NCBI GenBank assembly: GCA_902623175.1
Contig: CACNSR010000004.1
Span: 62,001 to 126,000, forward strand
Direction: 5' to 3'
DNA length: 64,000 nucleotides
From: Halieaceae bacterium
GTDB taxonomy: Bacteria > Pseudomonadota > Gammaproteobacteria > Pseudomonadales > Halieaceae
In this document: positions 49,877-62,653 of the stretch, piece after piece
Numbering within the stretch: position 1 is the stretch's first letter
Layout: each line of letters opens with the position of its first letter
Notes under the pieces: model-generated
What the model was told of the DNA's origin: nothing
What the model saw: only the letters and a program-made list of their open reading frames with translations
The model's database searches: none
Translations under genes and position numbers: made by a program

Positions 49877-51781
49877 ATGATCCGACACCCCGAGCTTTAC
49901 GATGTCATTGTCGTTGGCGGCGGCCACGCCGGAACCGAAGCGACGCTTGCTGCGGCGCGCACCGGTGCCCGCACGCTCTTGATCACTCATGCTGTCGACA
50001 CTCTCGGTCAGATGTCTTGCAACCCCGCAATCGGCGGTATCGGTAAAAGTCATCTGGTCAGGGAGATTGATGCGCTGGGTGGCGTGATGGCTCGCGCGAC
50101 AGATCAAGCGGGCATACAGTTCAGGGTGCTGAATGCCCGGAAAGGCCCAGCAGTCCGGGCCACGCGCGTGCAAGCTGATCGGGTGTTGTACCGTCAGGCT
50201 GTTCGATCGGTGCTTGAGCAGACCAATGGCGTCGATCTGTTTCAAGACGCCGCAGAGGATATTGAGCTAACGTCTGGCGCCGTCTCGGGTGTGATAACTC
50301 GTACCGGGATTGTCTTTCGCGCTGCAGCGGTAGTGCTGACAGCAGGAACATTCCTTCATGGAAAAATGCACATTGGCGAGGAGAATCGGTCCGGTGGGCG
50401 GATGGGAGATCAGGCAGCCATCGGATTGGCAGATCGCCTCCGCGAGCTGTGCCCGCGGGTAGGGCGACTGAAAACCGGAACTCCGCCCCGATTGGATGCG
50501 AGAGCGGTAGATTTCGCCGCGATGGCGGAACAATGGGGGGACGAACCCAGGCCCGTCATGTCTTTGCTGGGCAGTCGGGACCAGCATCCAGAGCAGCGGT
50601 GCTGTTGGATCACGGAGACCAATACCCAAACTCACGACATCATCCGTGAGGGCCTTGCTCGCTCACCGCTTTTTAGCGGGACGATTGAAGGTGTTGGTCC
50701 CCGATACTGTCCAAGCATTGAAGATAAAATTCACCGCTTTGCCGACAAAGACTCGCATCAAATTTTTATTGAGCCTGAAGGGTTGACATCGATAGAGCTT
50801 TACCCCAACGGCATATCGACTTCTTTGCCCTTCGATGTACAACTTAAGTTGGTTCGCTCCATCAGAGGTTTGGAAAACGCGGCGATTACGCGACCGGGTT
50901 ATGCCATTGAGTATGACTTCTTTGATCCTCGCGACCTGCATCACAGCCTCGAGACCAAGGCAATTGAAGGGCTTTATTTCGCGGGCCAAATTAATGGCAC
51001 GACTGGTTACGAAGAGGCGGCGGCTCAGGGGTTGCTGGCCGGCCTCAATGCGGCGAGACGAGTAAAGGCACTGGCACCCTGGGTGCCGCGTCGGGATGAG
51101 GCTTATATCGGTGTGTTAGTCGATGACCTGGTGACGTTGGGTACGACAGAGCCTTACCGCATGTTCACCTCTCGTGCCGAATTTCGTTTGCAACTCCGGG
51201 AAGACAACGCTGATCTGAGGCTGACTGAACAAGGTCGTTCCCTTCAGTTGGTGGGTGATAAGCAGTGGTCTCATTTCGTTGAAAAACGCGAGGCCATTAC
51301 TCGTGAGCGTGACCGATTGGAGCGTACCTACGTTCAAGCGGGTAGCGAGGAAGCAGCAGTTCTCTCAACCTCGTTGAGTAAACCCTTATCCCGAGAGTAC
51401 TCCTTAGCAGAGTTACTCAAACGCCCCGAATTGAACTATGCGGATATGAGAGCAATCTCTCCTCCGGCGAGTGATGTACCGGAGGCTGTGGCAGAGCAAG
51501 TCACCATTCAACTTAAATATGCAGGTTATATCGATCGCCAGCAGCAGGATGTCGATCGTTTACAGCGGCACGAATCCATGCCGATTCCGGGCGACCTGGA
51601 CTTCGACCAGGTTGAGGGTTTGTCCAATGAAATCCGTCAGAAGCTGAATGAAATGAAGCCAACGAATCTTGCGAGAGCTGGACGCATACCCGGTGTGACG
51701 CCGGCAGCGTTGTCACTGCTTCTGGTGCACCTCAAAAAGCGAGAACTCAGAGACAGCGTGCGCGCCGCGGCGCATGCTTGA
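49877..51781 (+). CDS. mnmG: tRNA uridine 5-carboxymethylaminomethyl modification enzyme MnmG (GidA)
   Basis: FAD-binding partner of MnmE, 634 residues. The N-terminal dinucleotide fold is [20 protein letters not shown], followed by [20 protein letters not shown] and [12 protein letters not shown]. The second conserved block is [21 protein letters not shown], with a helical C-terminal MnmE/tRNA-binding domain. No strong ribosome site precedes the ATG. It overlaps rsmG by 8 bp, so mnmG-rsmG-parA-parB forms one operon. Confidence 0.97.
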   Translation: MIRHPELYDVIVVGGGHAGTEATLAAARTGARTLLITHAVDTLGQMSCNPAIGGIGKSHLVREIDALGGVMARATDQAGIQFRVLNARKGPAVRATRVQADRVLYRQAVRSVLEQTNGVDLFQDAAEDIELTSGAVSGVITRTGIVFRAAAVVLTAGTFLHGKMHIGEENRSGGRMGDQAAIGLADRLRELCPRVGRLKTGTPPRLDARAVDFAAMAEQWGDEPRPVMSLLGSRDQHPEQRCCWITETNTQTHDIIREGLARSPLFSGTIEGVGPRYCPSIEDKIHRFADKDSHQIFIEPEGLTSIELYPNGISTSLPFDVQLKLVRSIRGLENAAITRPGYAIEYDFFDPRDLHHSLETKAIEGLYFAGQINGTTGYEEAAAQGLLAGLNAARRVKALAPWVPRRDEAYIGVLVDDLVTLGTTEPYRMFTSRAEFRLQLREDNADLRLTEQGRSLQLVGDKQWSHFVEKREAITRERDRLERTYVQAGSEEAAVLSTSLSKPLSREYSLAELLKRPELNYADMRAISPPASDVPEAVAEQVTIQLKYAGYIDRQQQDVDRLQRHESMPIPGDLDFDQVEGLSNEIRQKLNEMKPTNLARAGRIPGVTPAALSLLLVHLKKRELRDSVRAAAHA

Positions 51782-52409
51782 AACCGAGCTAGGGCTGCTA
51801 CACAACGCGGCCGAAGAGATCGGCATCAGCCTCTCCGATACGCAGGTCAATCAATTGATTGGCTATGTTGACCTGATGGAAAAATGGAATCGGGCGTTTA
51901 ATCTCACAGCAGTGCGCCGTCGCACGGAGCTATTTTCTCGCCATATTTTTGAAAGCCTGGCGGTGAAACCCTATATCCGCGGAGAAAAGTGGGCCGACAT
52001 CGGCACAGGCGCGGGACTACCCGGCGTGCCGCTAGCGATTACTGAACCGGACAAGCCGTTTGTGTTACTGGACAGTAATGGGAAGAAAACGCGCTTCCTG
52101 TTGGAGGTGAAAAGGGTGCTGGGTTTATCTAACATCGAGGTTGAGACAACCCGAGTCGAGAATTGGCAACCCGCTCAGCACCCGGACGCAGTCATCACAA
52201 GAGCCTTTGCCGATTTGGCCACCACCATCGGAAGAACTCAGCATATATTGCAAGATCACGGCATGTTGTTTGCCATGAAGACAGAGTCAGCGGCTGGAGA
52301 GGTTGACGCTTTGCCGTATGGATTTGAGCTGACTGCAAACCAAAACGTGGTAGTGCCCGGGCGGGATTGGCCGTTCCAACTGCTGGCAATTCAGTGGACC
52401 AGAAGGTGA
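51774..52409 (+). CDS. rsmG: 16S rRNA (guanine-527-N7)-methyltransferase
   Basis: SAM-dependent methylation of G527 of 16S rRNA. The 211-residue product has [29 protein letters not shown] and the SAM motif [17 protein letters not shown], then [12 protein letters not shown] and [10 protein letters not shown]. All are diagnostic of RsmG/GidB. It overlaps mnmG and is 4 bp before parA. Confidence 0.96.
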   Translation: MLETELGLLHNAAEEIGISLSDTQVNQLIGYVDLMEKWNRAFNLTAVRRRTELFSRHIFESLAVKPYIRGEKWADIGTGAGLPGVPLAITEPDKPFVLLDSNGKKTRFLLEVKRVLGLSNIEVETTRVENWQPAQHPDAVITRAFADLATTIGRTQHILQDHGMLFAMKTESAAGEVDALPYGFELTANQNVVVPGRDWPFQLLAIQWTRR

Positions 52410-52413
52410 AGTC

Positions 52414-53193
52414 GTGAAGGTCATCGCAATAGCGAATCAAAAAGGCGGCGTGGGTAAAACCACGACCGCCGTCAACCTCTCCGCAGCGCTCGCTGCGATG
52501 GGGAAACGCGTGCTGCTGATTGACTTGGACCCGCAAGGGAATGCCACTGTCTCAGTGGGCCTGCAAAAGGGAGACCTGGCCGCCACAGCCTTTGAGTTCC
52601 TCGTGGATCAGCAACCACTCTCCGAGGTGGCAACGCCGCTTCAGAGCCTCGGGATGGATTGTGTGCCAGCGGATGGTGATCTGACGGCCGCGGAAGTGGC
52701 GCTTTTGTCGGTAGAAGATCGTGAACAGCGGCTGAAGACAGCGCTGAAGGCCGGCAAGTTGTTGTACGACTTTGTGATTATCGACTGCCCGCCTTCTCTC
52801 AACATGCTCACATTGAATGCCCTCGTGGCGGCGGACTCCGTGCTGATTACCATGCAATGCGAGTATTTTGCGCTGGAAGGGCTATCCGCTTTGATGGAGA
52901 CGATTAATACCGTCTCCCAGACAGTCAATCCGGCTATCAAGATAGAAGGCATCTTGCGGACCCTATATGATCCCCGAAATGCGCTGACTAACGAGGTTTC
53001 CGACCAGCTCCATCAACACTTTGAGGGCCTGGTTTATCGGACGGTGATCCCGAGAAATGTCCGCCTTGCAGAAGCGCCAAGCCACGGCTTGCCCGGTATT
53101 GTCTATGATCGCCTCTCTCGCGGGTCAACTGCATATATGGCATTGGCGGGCGAATTTATGCGCAGACAAGAACAAAATAAGGAACACAGCTGA
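52414..53193 (+). CDS. parA: chromosome partitioning ATPase ParA (Soj)
   Basis: Walker-type DNA-binding ATPase that moves ParB-parS complexes. The 259-residue product starts at GTG with the deviant Walker A motif AIANQKGGVGKTTTAVNLS (residues 5-23). It continues with LLIDLDPQGNATVS and DFVIIDCPPSLNMLTLNAL. The short N-terminus marks it as chromosomal, not plasmid, type. It ends in TGATG overlap with parB, its partner. Confidence 0.97.
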   Translation: MKVIAIANQKGGVGKTTTAVNLSAALAAMGKRVLLIDLDPQGNATVSVGLQKGDLAATAFEFLVDQQPLSEVATPLQSLGMDCVPADGDLTAAEVALLSVEDREQRLKTALKAGKLLYDFVIIDCPPSLNMLTLNALVAADSVLITMQCEYFALEGLSALMETINTVSQTVNPAIKIEGILRTLYDPRNALTNEVSDQLHQHFEGLVYRTVIPRNVRLAEAPSHGLPGIVYDRLSRGSTAYMALAGEFMRRQEQNKEHS

Positions 53194-54077
53194 TGGCGCA
53201 AAAGCGAAAGCTGAATCGGGGTCTCGAAGCGTTGCTGGGCACCGGGTTGCTTGCAAAGGGCCAAGACGACAGCCAGGCCACGCAAACCACGGCTGCTGAG
53301 CAAGGCGCACCGACGCCCTCGGCAGAGTTGCCGATTGAGCGGCTGCAGAGAGGCACTTATCAACCCCGTCGCGAGTTCGATGAGGAAGCGCTAAAAACGC
53401 TGGCGAGCAGCATTAAGGTGCAGGGGGTACTGCAACCGTTAGTGGCGAGGCCGCTGGCAGACGACCGTTATGAAATTCTCTCGGGCGAACGCCGATGGCG
53501 TGCCGCCCAGATGGCGGGGCTGGATCGCGTCCCGGTTGTAATTAAGGACGTGTCAGACGAGGCGGCTATCGCCATCGGCCTGATTGAAAACATCCAGCGC
53601 GAGGACCTCAATCCGGTTGAAGAGGGCTTGGGCCTGAAGCGGCTTCAGGACGAGTTCGGCTTGAGTCAGGAACAAGTTGCGGAGGCGGTGGGCCGATCCC
53701 GCTCTGCAGTGGCTAACATGCTGCGGCTATTGAATCTGGAAAGCGAAGTGCTGGGCATGCTGGAGCGGAGTGAACTGGATGCCGGGCATGCCAAGGTGTT
53801 ACTCGCTTTAAGTGGTGGCGATCAGGTCCGTGCTGCGCGAAATGTCAGTAAACGGCAGCTTTCAGTCAGGCAAACAGAAGTGTTGGTGCGCGGCTGGGGG
53901 GCGAAAGCCACGCCCGAGCCGCCGGTTGACCCCAATATCAGCCGGCTGGAGACCGACCTGAGCGGCCGGCTCGGCGCCAAAGTCAGAATCCAGCACCAAC
54001 AAAATGGCAAGGGCCGTCTAGAGATTCATTACACGAGCCTCGAGGAACTGGATGGCGTCCTCGGCAAAATCCACTAA
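53193..54077 (+). CDS. parB: chromosome partitioning protein ParB (Spo0J)
   Basis: parS-binding CTPase-family clamp, 294 residues. The N-terminal region begins RKLNRGLEALLGTG. The CTP/arginine patch is in YEILSGERRWRAAQMAGL, the ENIQREDLNPVEEGLGLKRL segment follows, and the helix-turn-helix is SQEQVAEAVGRSRSAVANML. A C-terminal dimer domain completes it. Cognate parS sequences are found in recF, about 11 kb to the left. Confidence 0.97.
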   Translation: MAQKRKLNRGLEALLGTGLLAKGQDDSQATQTTAAEQGAPTPSAELPIERLQRGTYQPRREFDEEALKTLASSIKVQGVLQPLVARPLADDRYEILSGERRWRAAQMAGLDRVPVVIKDVSDEAAIAIGLIENIQREDLNPVEEGLGLKRLQDEFGLSQEQVAEAVGRSRSAVANMLRLLNLESEVLGMLERSELDAGHAKVLLALSGGDQVRAARNVSKRQLSVRQTEVLVRGWGAKATPEPPVDPNISRLETDLSGRLGAKVRIQHQQNGKGRLEIHYTSLEELDGVLGKIH

Positions 54078-54087
54078 TTCCCACGTA

Positions 54088-54116
54088 TTGAAGGGTTTAG
54101 GCCTTTCCACTACACT
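54088..54116 (+). promoter_or_regulatory. candidate promoter of the atp operon
   Basis: TTGAAG (54088-54093), 17-base spacer, TACACT (54111-54116), in the 71-bp gap between parB and atpI. Each hexamer matches consensus at four of six positions. Confidence 0.45.
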
Positions 54117-54148
54117 CCCCACCGCATGTAAGGGGGGCTGGGTTTACC

Positions 54149-54544
54149 TTGGCCAGACACGTTGCTTCCGCACCCGTCGCGGCCATCAGAAAGCGCCTTT
54201 TGAGCGCGGTGGTCACTTCAGCGATATTCCTGGTCGGAGTGGCGGTGGTCGCCGGTGTTTTCCGGGGCTTTAATACTTCTCTAGACATGTTGTTGGGCTC
54301 AGCCGTGGTGCTGTTACCCAGCGCTTGGGTGGCGACGAGTCTCACCTCGGGACGATCAGTGATCAGCCCGATATGGTTGGGCCTCACCCGTTACAGCCTG
54401 GCGGCGGCAGGATTTGCCGTACTGTTTGTGCTGCGGCCCGGCAGTGAGCCCCTGAGCGTTTTGGCAGCCAGCGCGTTGGCGCTGGTTTTGCCCCCGGCAG
54501 TAGTGGTGTGGCATCAGCGAAGGCATAACACGATGCACCCATAA
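54149..54544 (+). CDS. atpI: ATP synthase protein I (AtpI)
   Basis: Small hydrophobic protein of 131 residues with about four membrane segments (SAVVTSAIFLVGVAVVAGVF; LDMLLGSAVVLLPSAWVA; YSLAAAGFAVLFVL; VLAASALALVLPPAVVVW). It leads the ATP synthase operon and is thought to help c-ring assembly. The start is TTG at 54149, with a G-rich tract 14-20 bases upstream rather than a standard ribosome site, so the exact start is uncertain. Sequence conservation is low in the family; context supports the call. Confidence 0.85.
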   Translation: MARHVASAPVAAIRKRLLSAVVTSAIFLVGVAVVAGVFRGFNTSLDMLLGSAVVLLPSAWVATSLTSGRSVISPIWLGLTRYSLAAAGFAVLFVLRPGSEPLSVLAASALALVLPPAVVVWHQRRHNTMHP

Positions 54545-54547
54545 TGA

Positions 54548-55483
<936 letters not shown>

Positions 55484-55507
55484 TTTTTAGTTAACAGTTA
55501 CCTTTAG

Positions 55508-55744
<237 letters not shown>

Positions 55745-55801
55745 CAGCCACATTGATAGCGAAGGTGGGCACCCCCATCTCTCGCACCACAGGAGTAATG
55801 A

Positions 55802-56272
55802 GTGAATATTAATCTCACCCTGATAGGACAGCTGATTGCCTTTATGGCATTCGTGGCGTTCTGTATGCGTTACGTGTGGCCCCCGATTGCCGGCGCCATG
55901 GCTGAGCGGCAAAACAGGATCGCCGACGGGCTCGCCGCCGCCGACCGTGCCGGCCATGACCTGGAGGTCGCGAAGCAGCAGGCGGACGAGCGGCTCGCTG
56001 AGGCCAAACGCGAGGCAGCTGGAATCATTGAGGCCGCGAACAAGCGGGCCCAAGCGGTGGTTGAAGAGGCCAAAGACGCAGCCATCGCCGAGGCGGATCG
56101 AGTCAAGGCGGCGGCCGCCGCTGAGATCGAGCAAGAGCGGGCCCGCGCGCAAGAGCAACTGATGACACAGGTCAGCGCGCTAGCGCTGGCTGGGGCAGAA
56201 AAGATTCTTGCCGCAGAAATCGACGCCGACAAGCACGCTGATCTCCTCAAGTCGCTAGCGGCGGAGTCCTGA
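55802..56272 (+). CDS. atpF: F0F1 ATP synthase subunit b
   Basis: Peripheral-stalk subunit, 156 residues. One N-terminal transmembrane helix ([20 protein letters not shown]) is followed by a long charged, Ala-rich coiled coil, as in all b subunits. Start GTG at 55802 with AGGAG nine bases before. It lies 3 bp before atpH. Confidence 0.96.
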   Translation: MNINLTLIGQLIAFMAFVAFCMRYVWPPIAGAMAERQNRIADGLAAADRAGHDLEVAKQQADERLAEAKREAAGIIEAANKRAQAVVEEAKDAAIAEADRVKAAAAAEIEQERARAQEQLMTQVSALALAGAEKILAAEIDADKHADLLKSLAAES

Positions 56273-56275
56273 TCG

Positions 56276-56812
56276 ATGATTGAACCGACGACCCTCGCCA
56301 GGCCTTACGCACGCGCAGCCTTTGAGCATGCCCGAGCGGCCGCTGATTTGGCGGCATGGCAAACGGCTTTGTCGGAGTTGGCAGCGATCACTGCCGAGCC
56401 AAAAGTTGCAGCCGGCATGCGCGACCCCAATCAAACTGCCGCGCAGCGCGCAGCAACGCTCTCCGGGCTGGCAGGGGATGCCCTACCATCAGCAGTGGCA
56501 AATCTGCTGGCCATCATGGCGGACAACGGCCGCCTCTCACTGCTGCCTGAGGTGGCAATGCTGTTTGACCAGTTAAAGCAAGCGGTAGAGAGCACCGTGG
56601 CGGTCCATGTGACCTCCGCATACCCCTTAAGTGATGCCGAAACACAGCAACTTGCCGACACGATGCAGGAAAAGTTGGCGCGCAGCATCACCCTGACATC
56701 AGAAACCGACCCCTCATTAATTGGAGGGGCGCTTATTCGCGCCGACGATCTGGTGATCGACGGCTCAGTTCGCGGCCGCCTGAATAAATTGGCGGGCACG
56801 CTGACCCAATGA
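56276..56812 (+). CDS. atpH: F0F1 ATP synthase subunit delta
   Basis: Joins the stator stalk to the alpha/beta head, 178 residues. It opens TTLARPYARAAFEHA, and the C-terminal motif LIGGALIRADDLVIDGSVRGRL is the OSCP/delta signature. Between atpF and atpA, as expected. Confidence 0.96.
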   Translation: MIEPTTLARPYARAAFEHARAAADLAAWQTALSELAAITAEPKVAAGMRDPNQTAAQRAATLSGLAGDALPSAVANLLAIMADNGRLSLLPEVAMLFDQLKQAVESTVAVHVTSAYPLSDAETQQLADTMQEKLARSITLTSETDPSLIGGALIRADDLVIDGSVRGRLNKLAGTLTQ

Positions 56813-56826
56813 CAGAGGAATAGGTC

Positions 56827-58371
56827 ATGCAACAGCTCAACCCCTCGGAAATTAGCGACCTGATCAAGCAACGTATCGACCAGCTTGAAGTCACTTCGCA
56901 AGCCACCAATGAGGGCACCATTGTTTCGGTGACGGACGGCATTATCCGCATCCATGGCCTGACAGAGGTCCAGTACGGCGAGATGATCGAGTTCGATGGC
57001 GGTGTGTACGGCCTGGCCTTGAATCTCGAGCGTGACTCGGTGGGCGCGGTGGTATTGGGCGACTACAAACAGCTGGCCGAAGGCCAGACCTGCCGCTGCA
57101 CGGGGCGGATTCTTGAGGTGCCGGTTGGCCCAGCGCTGCAGGGACGCGTTGTGGATTCTCTTGGCAACCCGATTGATGGCAAGGGTGCCATCGAGACGAC
57201 CGAGACCGACGCCATTGAAAAGATTGCGCCGGGCGTGATCGCCAGACAGTCGGTTGACCAGCCGGTGCAGATTGGCTTGAAAGCGATCGACGCTATGGTG
57301 CCGATTGGTCGTGGTCAGCGCGAGCTGATTATTGGCGACCGCCAGGTGGGCAAGACCGCCATCGCAGTCGACGCGATCATCAACCAAAAGGGTACCGGTA
57401 TTAAGTGTGTCTATGTGGCGGTCGGCCAGAAGGCCTCATCCGTTGCATCAGTGGTCCGCAAGCTCGAAGAGCACGGCGCGATGGACCACACGATCGTGGT
57501 GGCCGCCAACGCTTCTGATCCGGCGGCGATGCAATACCTCGCACCGTTTGCGGGTTGCACCATGGGTGAGTACTACCGCGACCGCGGTGAGGACGCGCTG
57601 ATCATTTATGACGACCTATCGAAGCAGGCGGTTGCCTATAGACAGATCTCGTTGCTCTTGCGTCGGCCCCCCGGCCGTGAGGCATACCCCGGAGATGTTT
57701 TCTATTTGCACTCTCGATTGCTTGAGCGCGCAGCGAGAGTCAATGCGGACTACGTAGAGCAATTTACCGGCGGCGAAGTGAAGGGCCAGACCGGGTCACT
57801 GACCGCCCTGCCCGTGATCGAAACGCAGGCGGGCGACGTCTCGGCGTTTGTACCAACCAACGTGATCTCGATTACCGACGGCCAGATCTTCCTCGAGGCT
57901 GATATGTTTAACGCTGGGGTGCGCCCAGCTATGAACGCGGGTATTTCGGTTTCTCGTGTGGGTGGTGCTGCGCAGACCAAGGTAGTGAAGAAGCTCTCAG
58001 GCGGTATCAGAACGGCTTTGGCACAGTACCGCGAACTGGCCGCGTTCTCGCAGTTCGCGTCGGACCTCGATGACGCAACTAAGGCGCAGCTGGAACACGG
58101 CGAGCGCATTACCGAGCTGATGAAGCAGAAGCAGTATGCACCGCTTTCAATTGCCGAAATGGGCGTGCTGCTATACGCGGGTAACGAAGGGTATTTGCAG
58201 GATGTCGATGTGGCCAAAATTGGTGACTTTGAGTCGGCGCTGCTGGGTTACATGCGATCAGAGTGTGCTGATGTGATGCAAGCGATTGAGGCTGACGGTG
58301 GTTGGGATGACGACCGCGAGACCGCTTTTAAATCGGCGATCGAAACTTTCAAGTCGGCCCAGACCTGGTAA
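56827..58371 (+). CDS. atpA: F0F1 ATP synthase subunit alpha
   Basis: Non-catalytic nucleotide-binding subunit, 514 residues. Seen are [15 protein letters not shown], Walker [10 protein letters not shown], the [20 protein letters not shown] segment and the arginine-finger region [10 protein letters not shown]. Length is that of E. coli AtpA (513). Follows atpH by 14 bp. Confidence 0.98.
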   Translation: MQQLNPSEISDLIKQRIDQLEVTSQATNEGTIVSVTDGIIRIHGLTEVQYGEMIEFDGGVYGLALNLERDSVGAVVLGDYKQLAEGQTCRCTGRILEVPVGPALQGRVVDSLGNPIDGKGAIETTETDAIEKIAPGVIARQSVDQPVQIGLKAIDAMVPIGRGQRELIIGDRQVGKTAIAVDAIINQKGTGIKCVYVAVGQKASSVASVVRKLEEHGAMDHTIVVAANASDPAAMQYLAPFAGCTMGEYYRDRGEDALIIYDDLSKQAVAYRQISLLLRRPPGREAYPGDVFYLHSRLLERAARVNADYVEQFTGGEVKGQTGSLTALPVIETQAGDVSAFVPTNVISITDGQIFLEADMFNAGVRPAMNAGISVSRVGGAAQTKVVKKLSGGIRTALAQYRELAAFSQFASDLDDATKAQLEHGERITELMKQKQYAPLSIAEMGVLLYAGNEGYLQDVDVAKIGDFESALLGYMRSECADVMQAIEADGGWDDDRETAFKSAIETFKSAQTW

Positions 58372-58377
58372 CCACGC

Positions 58378-59241
58378 ATGGCTGTTGGCAAGGAAATCCG
58401 CACCAAGATCTCGAGTATTCAGAGTACCCAGAAGATCACTAGCGCGATGGAAATGGTGGCTGCGAGCAAAATGCGTCGCGCTCAGGACCGCATGGAGGTT
58501 GGCAAGCCCTACGCGCAGCGCATGCGGACTGTTGTCGGCCACATTGCCAACTCTACGCCGGAATATCGCCATGCCTACATGCAAGTGCGTGAGGTCAAAC
58601 GGGCGGGGTACCTCATCGTCTCGACGGATCGCGGCCTATGTGGTGGCTTGAATATCAATCTGTTCAAGGCGGCGATCCAATCCATGAAGGCAATGCAGGA
58701 CGAAGGCGTTGAAGTGGAGCTCTGCCTTGTTGGCGCCAAATCAGCAGGGTTCTTTGCCAGCGTGGGCGGCAATGTCACTGCGTCAGTGAGGGACCTTGGC
58801 GAGGAACCTTCGCTTGAGGATCTGATTGGCGGCGTAAAAACCATGCTGGACGCTTATACCGAGGGCCGAATTGACTCGCTGTACCTCGCCAGCAACGAGT
58901 TCGTGAACACCATGACCCAGTCGCCTCAGGTAGAGCAGTTGTTGCCGCTGAAAGCGGAAGAAAGCGAGACGCTTTCTCATCATTGGGATTACGTTTACGA
59001 GCCTGATGCGCGTGAGCTATTAGACGCTTTGATGGTGCGTTACATCGAGTCACAGGTGTATCAGGCGGTGGTCGAGAACAGCGCCTGCGAGCAGGCGGCG
59101 CGCATGATTGCGATGAAGAATGCGACAGACAATGCGGGCGAGCTGATCGAAGAGCTGCAGCTCGTCTACAACAAAGCCAGGCAAGCCGCGATTACGCAGG
59201 AGCTAGCAGAGATTGTGGGGGGCGCCGCAGCCATTGGCTGA
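58378..59241 (+). CDS. atpG: F0F1 ATP synthase subunit gamma
   Basis: Central rotor shaft, 287 residues. The N-terminal helix [20 protein letters not shown] and the C-terminal helix [20 protein letters not shown] (with [19 protein letters not shown]) are the conserved coiled-coil pair. [13 protein letters not shown] is also diagnostic. It starts 6 bp after atpA. Confidence 0.97.
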   Translation: MAVGKEIRTKISSIQSTQKITSAMEMVAASKMRRAQDRMEVGKPYAQRMRTVVGHIANSTPEYRHAYMQVREVKRAGYLIVSTDRGLCGGLNINLFKAAIQSMKAMQDEGVEVELCLVGAKSAGFFASVGGNVTASVRDLGEEPSLEDLIGGVKTMLDAYTEGRIDSLYLASNEFVNTMTQSPQVEQLLPLKAEESETLSHHWDYVYEPDARELLDALMVRYIESQVYQAVVENSACEQAARMIAMKNATDNAGELIEELQLVYNKARQAAITQELAEIVGGAAAIG

Positions 59242-59298
59242 TTACGCGCTTCTCTGGAATGAAAGCACGCAGCGGAAAGACTGCTGCACAGAATGTGA

Positions 59299-60711
<1,413 letters not shown>

Positions 60712-60731
60712 AGCAGGTAGGGGATTGAGTC

Positions 60732-61160
60732 ATGGCGACGACCTTACAGTGTGACATTGTCAGCGCAGAGGCCCAGATCTACTCGGGTGCGGTTGAGCTG
60801 CTGGTTGCCACCGGCGTTGAGGGAGAGCTTGGCGTGTGTTTTGGGCACGCTGCGCTGCTGACTCGTCTGATCCCCGGGCCTATCCGCGTAGTTGAGCCGG
60901 GCGGGGAAGAACAGGTTTACTACGCCTCTGGTGGGTTCCTTGAGGTGCAGGGAGACGTCGTGACTGTCCTAGCTGATACGGCGGTGCGTGCCGGCGACAT
61001 CGACGAGGCCGCGGCCGAGACCGCGCGCAAAGATGCCGAGGACGCGCTGGCGAACCAACAGGGTGAGATCGACTACGGTCGCGCCTCCGCACAGCTTGCG
61101 GAAGCGACCGCACAGCTCGCCGCGCTGCGCAAACTCAAAAATCGCGCCGGCCGAGCTTGA
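60732..61160 (+). CDS. atpC: F0F1 ATP synthase subunit epsilon
   Basis: Rotor subunit and intrinsic inhibitor, 142 residues. An N-terminal beta-sandwich (CDIVSAEAQIYSGAVELLVA; GELGVCFGHAALLTRLIPGP) precedes a C-terminal helical hairpin (about residues 90-138). Last gene of the atp operon, as is usual. Confidence 0.96.
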   Translation: MATTLQCDIVSAEAQIYSGAVELLVATGVEGELGVCFGHAALLTRLIPGPIRVVEPGGEEQVYYASGGFLEVQGDVVTVLADTAVRAGDIDEAAAETARKDAEDALANQQGEIDYGRASAQLAEATAQLAALRKLKNRAGRA

Positions 61161-61285
61161 GCACACTACACCGCCCCAAAACCCCCTTTTTTTGGTGTTT
61201 GTTTGCGCATCTTCCAGTCTGCGCTTGCAAACCCCCTGTGGTTGTCAATGATGAGCCTTCCTTAGCCGCCTGAGCGGATACCTGC

Positions 61286-62653
61286 ATGCTGGAAGTGATC
61301 ATTTTGGCCGCCGGACAGGGCAGCCGGATGCAATCCTCGCTCCCTAAAGTGCTCCATACCCTCGCGGGTCAGCCGCTGGTGGCGCACGTGCTGCAAACCG
61401 CCCGAGCCCTGAACGCTGAACGCATCCACGTGGTCGTGGGTCATGGCGCTGAGGCGGTAGAGGCGACGGTAAGTGCGCCCGATGTGCAATGCTATTTGCA
61501 GGCTGAACAGCTGGGTACGGGGCACGCGGTGCAACAAGCGATGGATGCCTGCGACCCCACGAGCACAGTGCTGGTACTTTTTGGCGATGTTCCGCTGATT
61601 ACAAAAGACGCCCTAGAAGATGTTGTGGCCGCGGCCGATCGGGGTATCGCCATGTTGTCTGCCACGCTCGACAATCCCTCGGGCTATGGCCGGGTGGTGC
61701 GCGACGACAATGGTGCCTTTGTCGCCGTAGTGGAGGAAAAAGACGCCACGAGCGAGCAGCGATCCCTGCAGGAAATTCACACGGGGGTGCTTGCGGCCAA
61801 TGCCGAGCAGTTGGGTGCTTGGCTAGACCGAGTGGATAATCGCAATGCTCAATCAGAGTACTATTTGCCCGATGTGCTTGGACTGGCCCGGGAGGACGAT
61901 ATGCCGGTAACAGTGGTTTGTTCCGATAACGATTTTGATACCCAGGGTGTGAACACACTGCAACAGCTTGAGCAGCTCGAGCGCCAGCACCAGCTGGCAC
62001 TGGCCGATCAACTTATGACCGGAGGTGTCTTGGTTAGCGATGGCTCGCGGCTCGATATCCGCGGGCGTCTAGAATGTGGTCGTGATGTTCGCATCGATGT
62101 GAACGTGGTGATCGAAGGTAACGTCTCGCTAGGTGACGGTGTATCGATCGGTGCCAACTGTATTGTGCGTGATGCGCAGATTGGCGCAGGTGCCCGCGTT
62201 TTACCTTTTACCCATATTGATGGCGCCGAAGTGCTCTCAGATGCGGTCGTTGGCCCCTACGCGCGCCTTCGTCCCGGCACCGTAATTGGCGAGCAGGCCA
62301 AGGTCGGCAACTTTGTCGAAGTGAAAAATACGCGCGTCGGTAAGGCCGCCAAGGCTAACCATTTGGCGTATTTGGGTGACGCGGACATCGGTAGTAAAAG
62401 TAATGTGGGTGCCGGCACGATTACCTGCAACTACGACGGCGCCAACAAGCACCGCACCACACTCGGCGAGGGGGTCTTCGTAGGCTCGAACAGCACTTTA
62501 GTGGCGCCCCTTGTTATTGAGTCCGGTGGCTTTGTCGCCGCGGGCTCGACCGTCACCGACGACGTTAAAGCCGACCAGCTGGTCGTGGCACGAGGTCGTC
62601 AGCGCAATGTCGACGGCTGGCAACGTCCCGAGAAACCCGGGGACAGCGACTAA
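61286..62653 (+). CDS. glmU: bifunctional GlcN-1-P acetyltransferase / GlcNAc-1-P uridyltransferase
   Basis: Makes UDP-GlcNAc for peptidoglycan and LPS. The N-terminal uridyltransferase domain has IILAAGQGSRMQSSLPKVLH and QLGTGHAVQQAMD, with YGRVVRDDNGAFVAVVEEKD. The C-terminal left-handed beta-helix acetyltransferase includes GPYARLRPGTVIGEQAKVGN and TITCNYDGANKHRTTLGEGV. The 455 residues are typical. It overlaps glmS by TAATG, so two successive steps of one pathway are coupled. Confidence 0.97.
   Translation: MLEVIILAAGQGSRMQSSLPKVLHTLAGQPLVAHVLQTARALNAERIHVVVGHGAEAVEATVSAPDVQCYLQAEQLGTGHAVQQAMDACDPTSTVLVLFGDVPLITKDALEDVVAAADRGIAMLSATLDNPSGYGRVVRDDNGAFVAVVEEKDATSEQRSLQEIHTGVLAANAEQLGAWLDRVDNRNAQSEYYLPDVLGLAREDDMPVTVVCSDNDFDTQGVNTLQQLEQLERQHQLALADQLMTGGVLVSDGSRLDIRGRLECGRDVRIDVNVVIEGNVSLGDGVSIGANCIVRDAQIGAGARVLPFTHIDGAEVLSDAVVGPYARLRPGTVIGEQAKVGNFVEVKNTRVGKAAKANHLAYLGDADIGSKSNVGAGTITCNYDGANKHRTTLGEGVFVGSNSTLVAPLVIESGGFVAAGSTVTDDVKADQLVVARGRQRNVDGWQRPEKPGDSD

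Noticed and set aside
61165-61202. Possible terminator after atpC (ACACC ... GGTGT with A/T runs)
   Set aside because: Stem is five pairs plus an A/T stretch with a five-base bulge; too weak to call.
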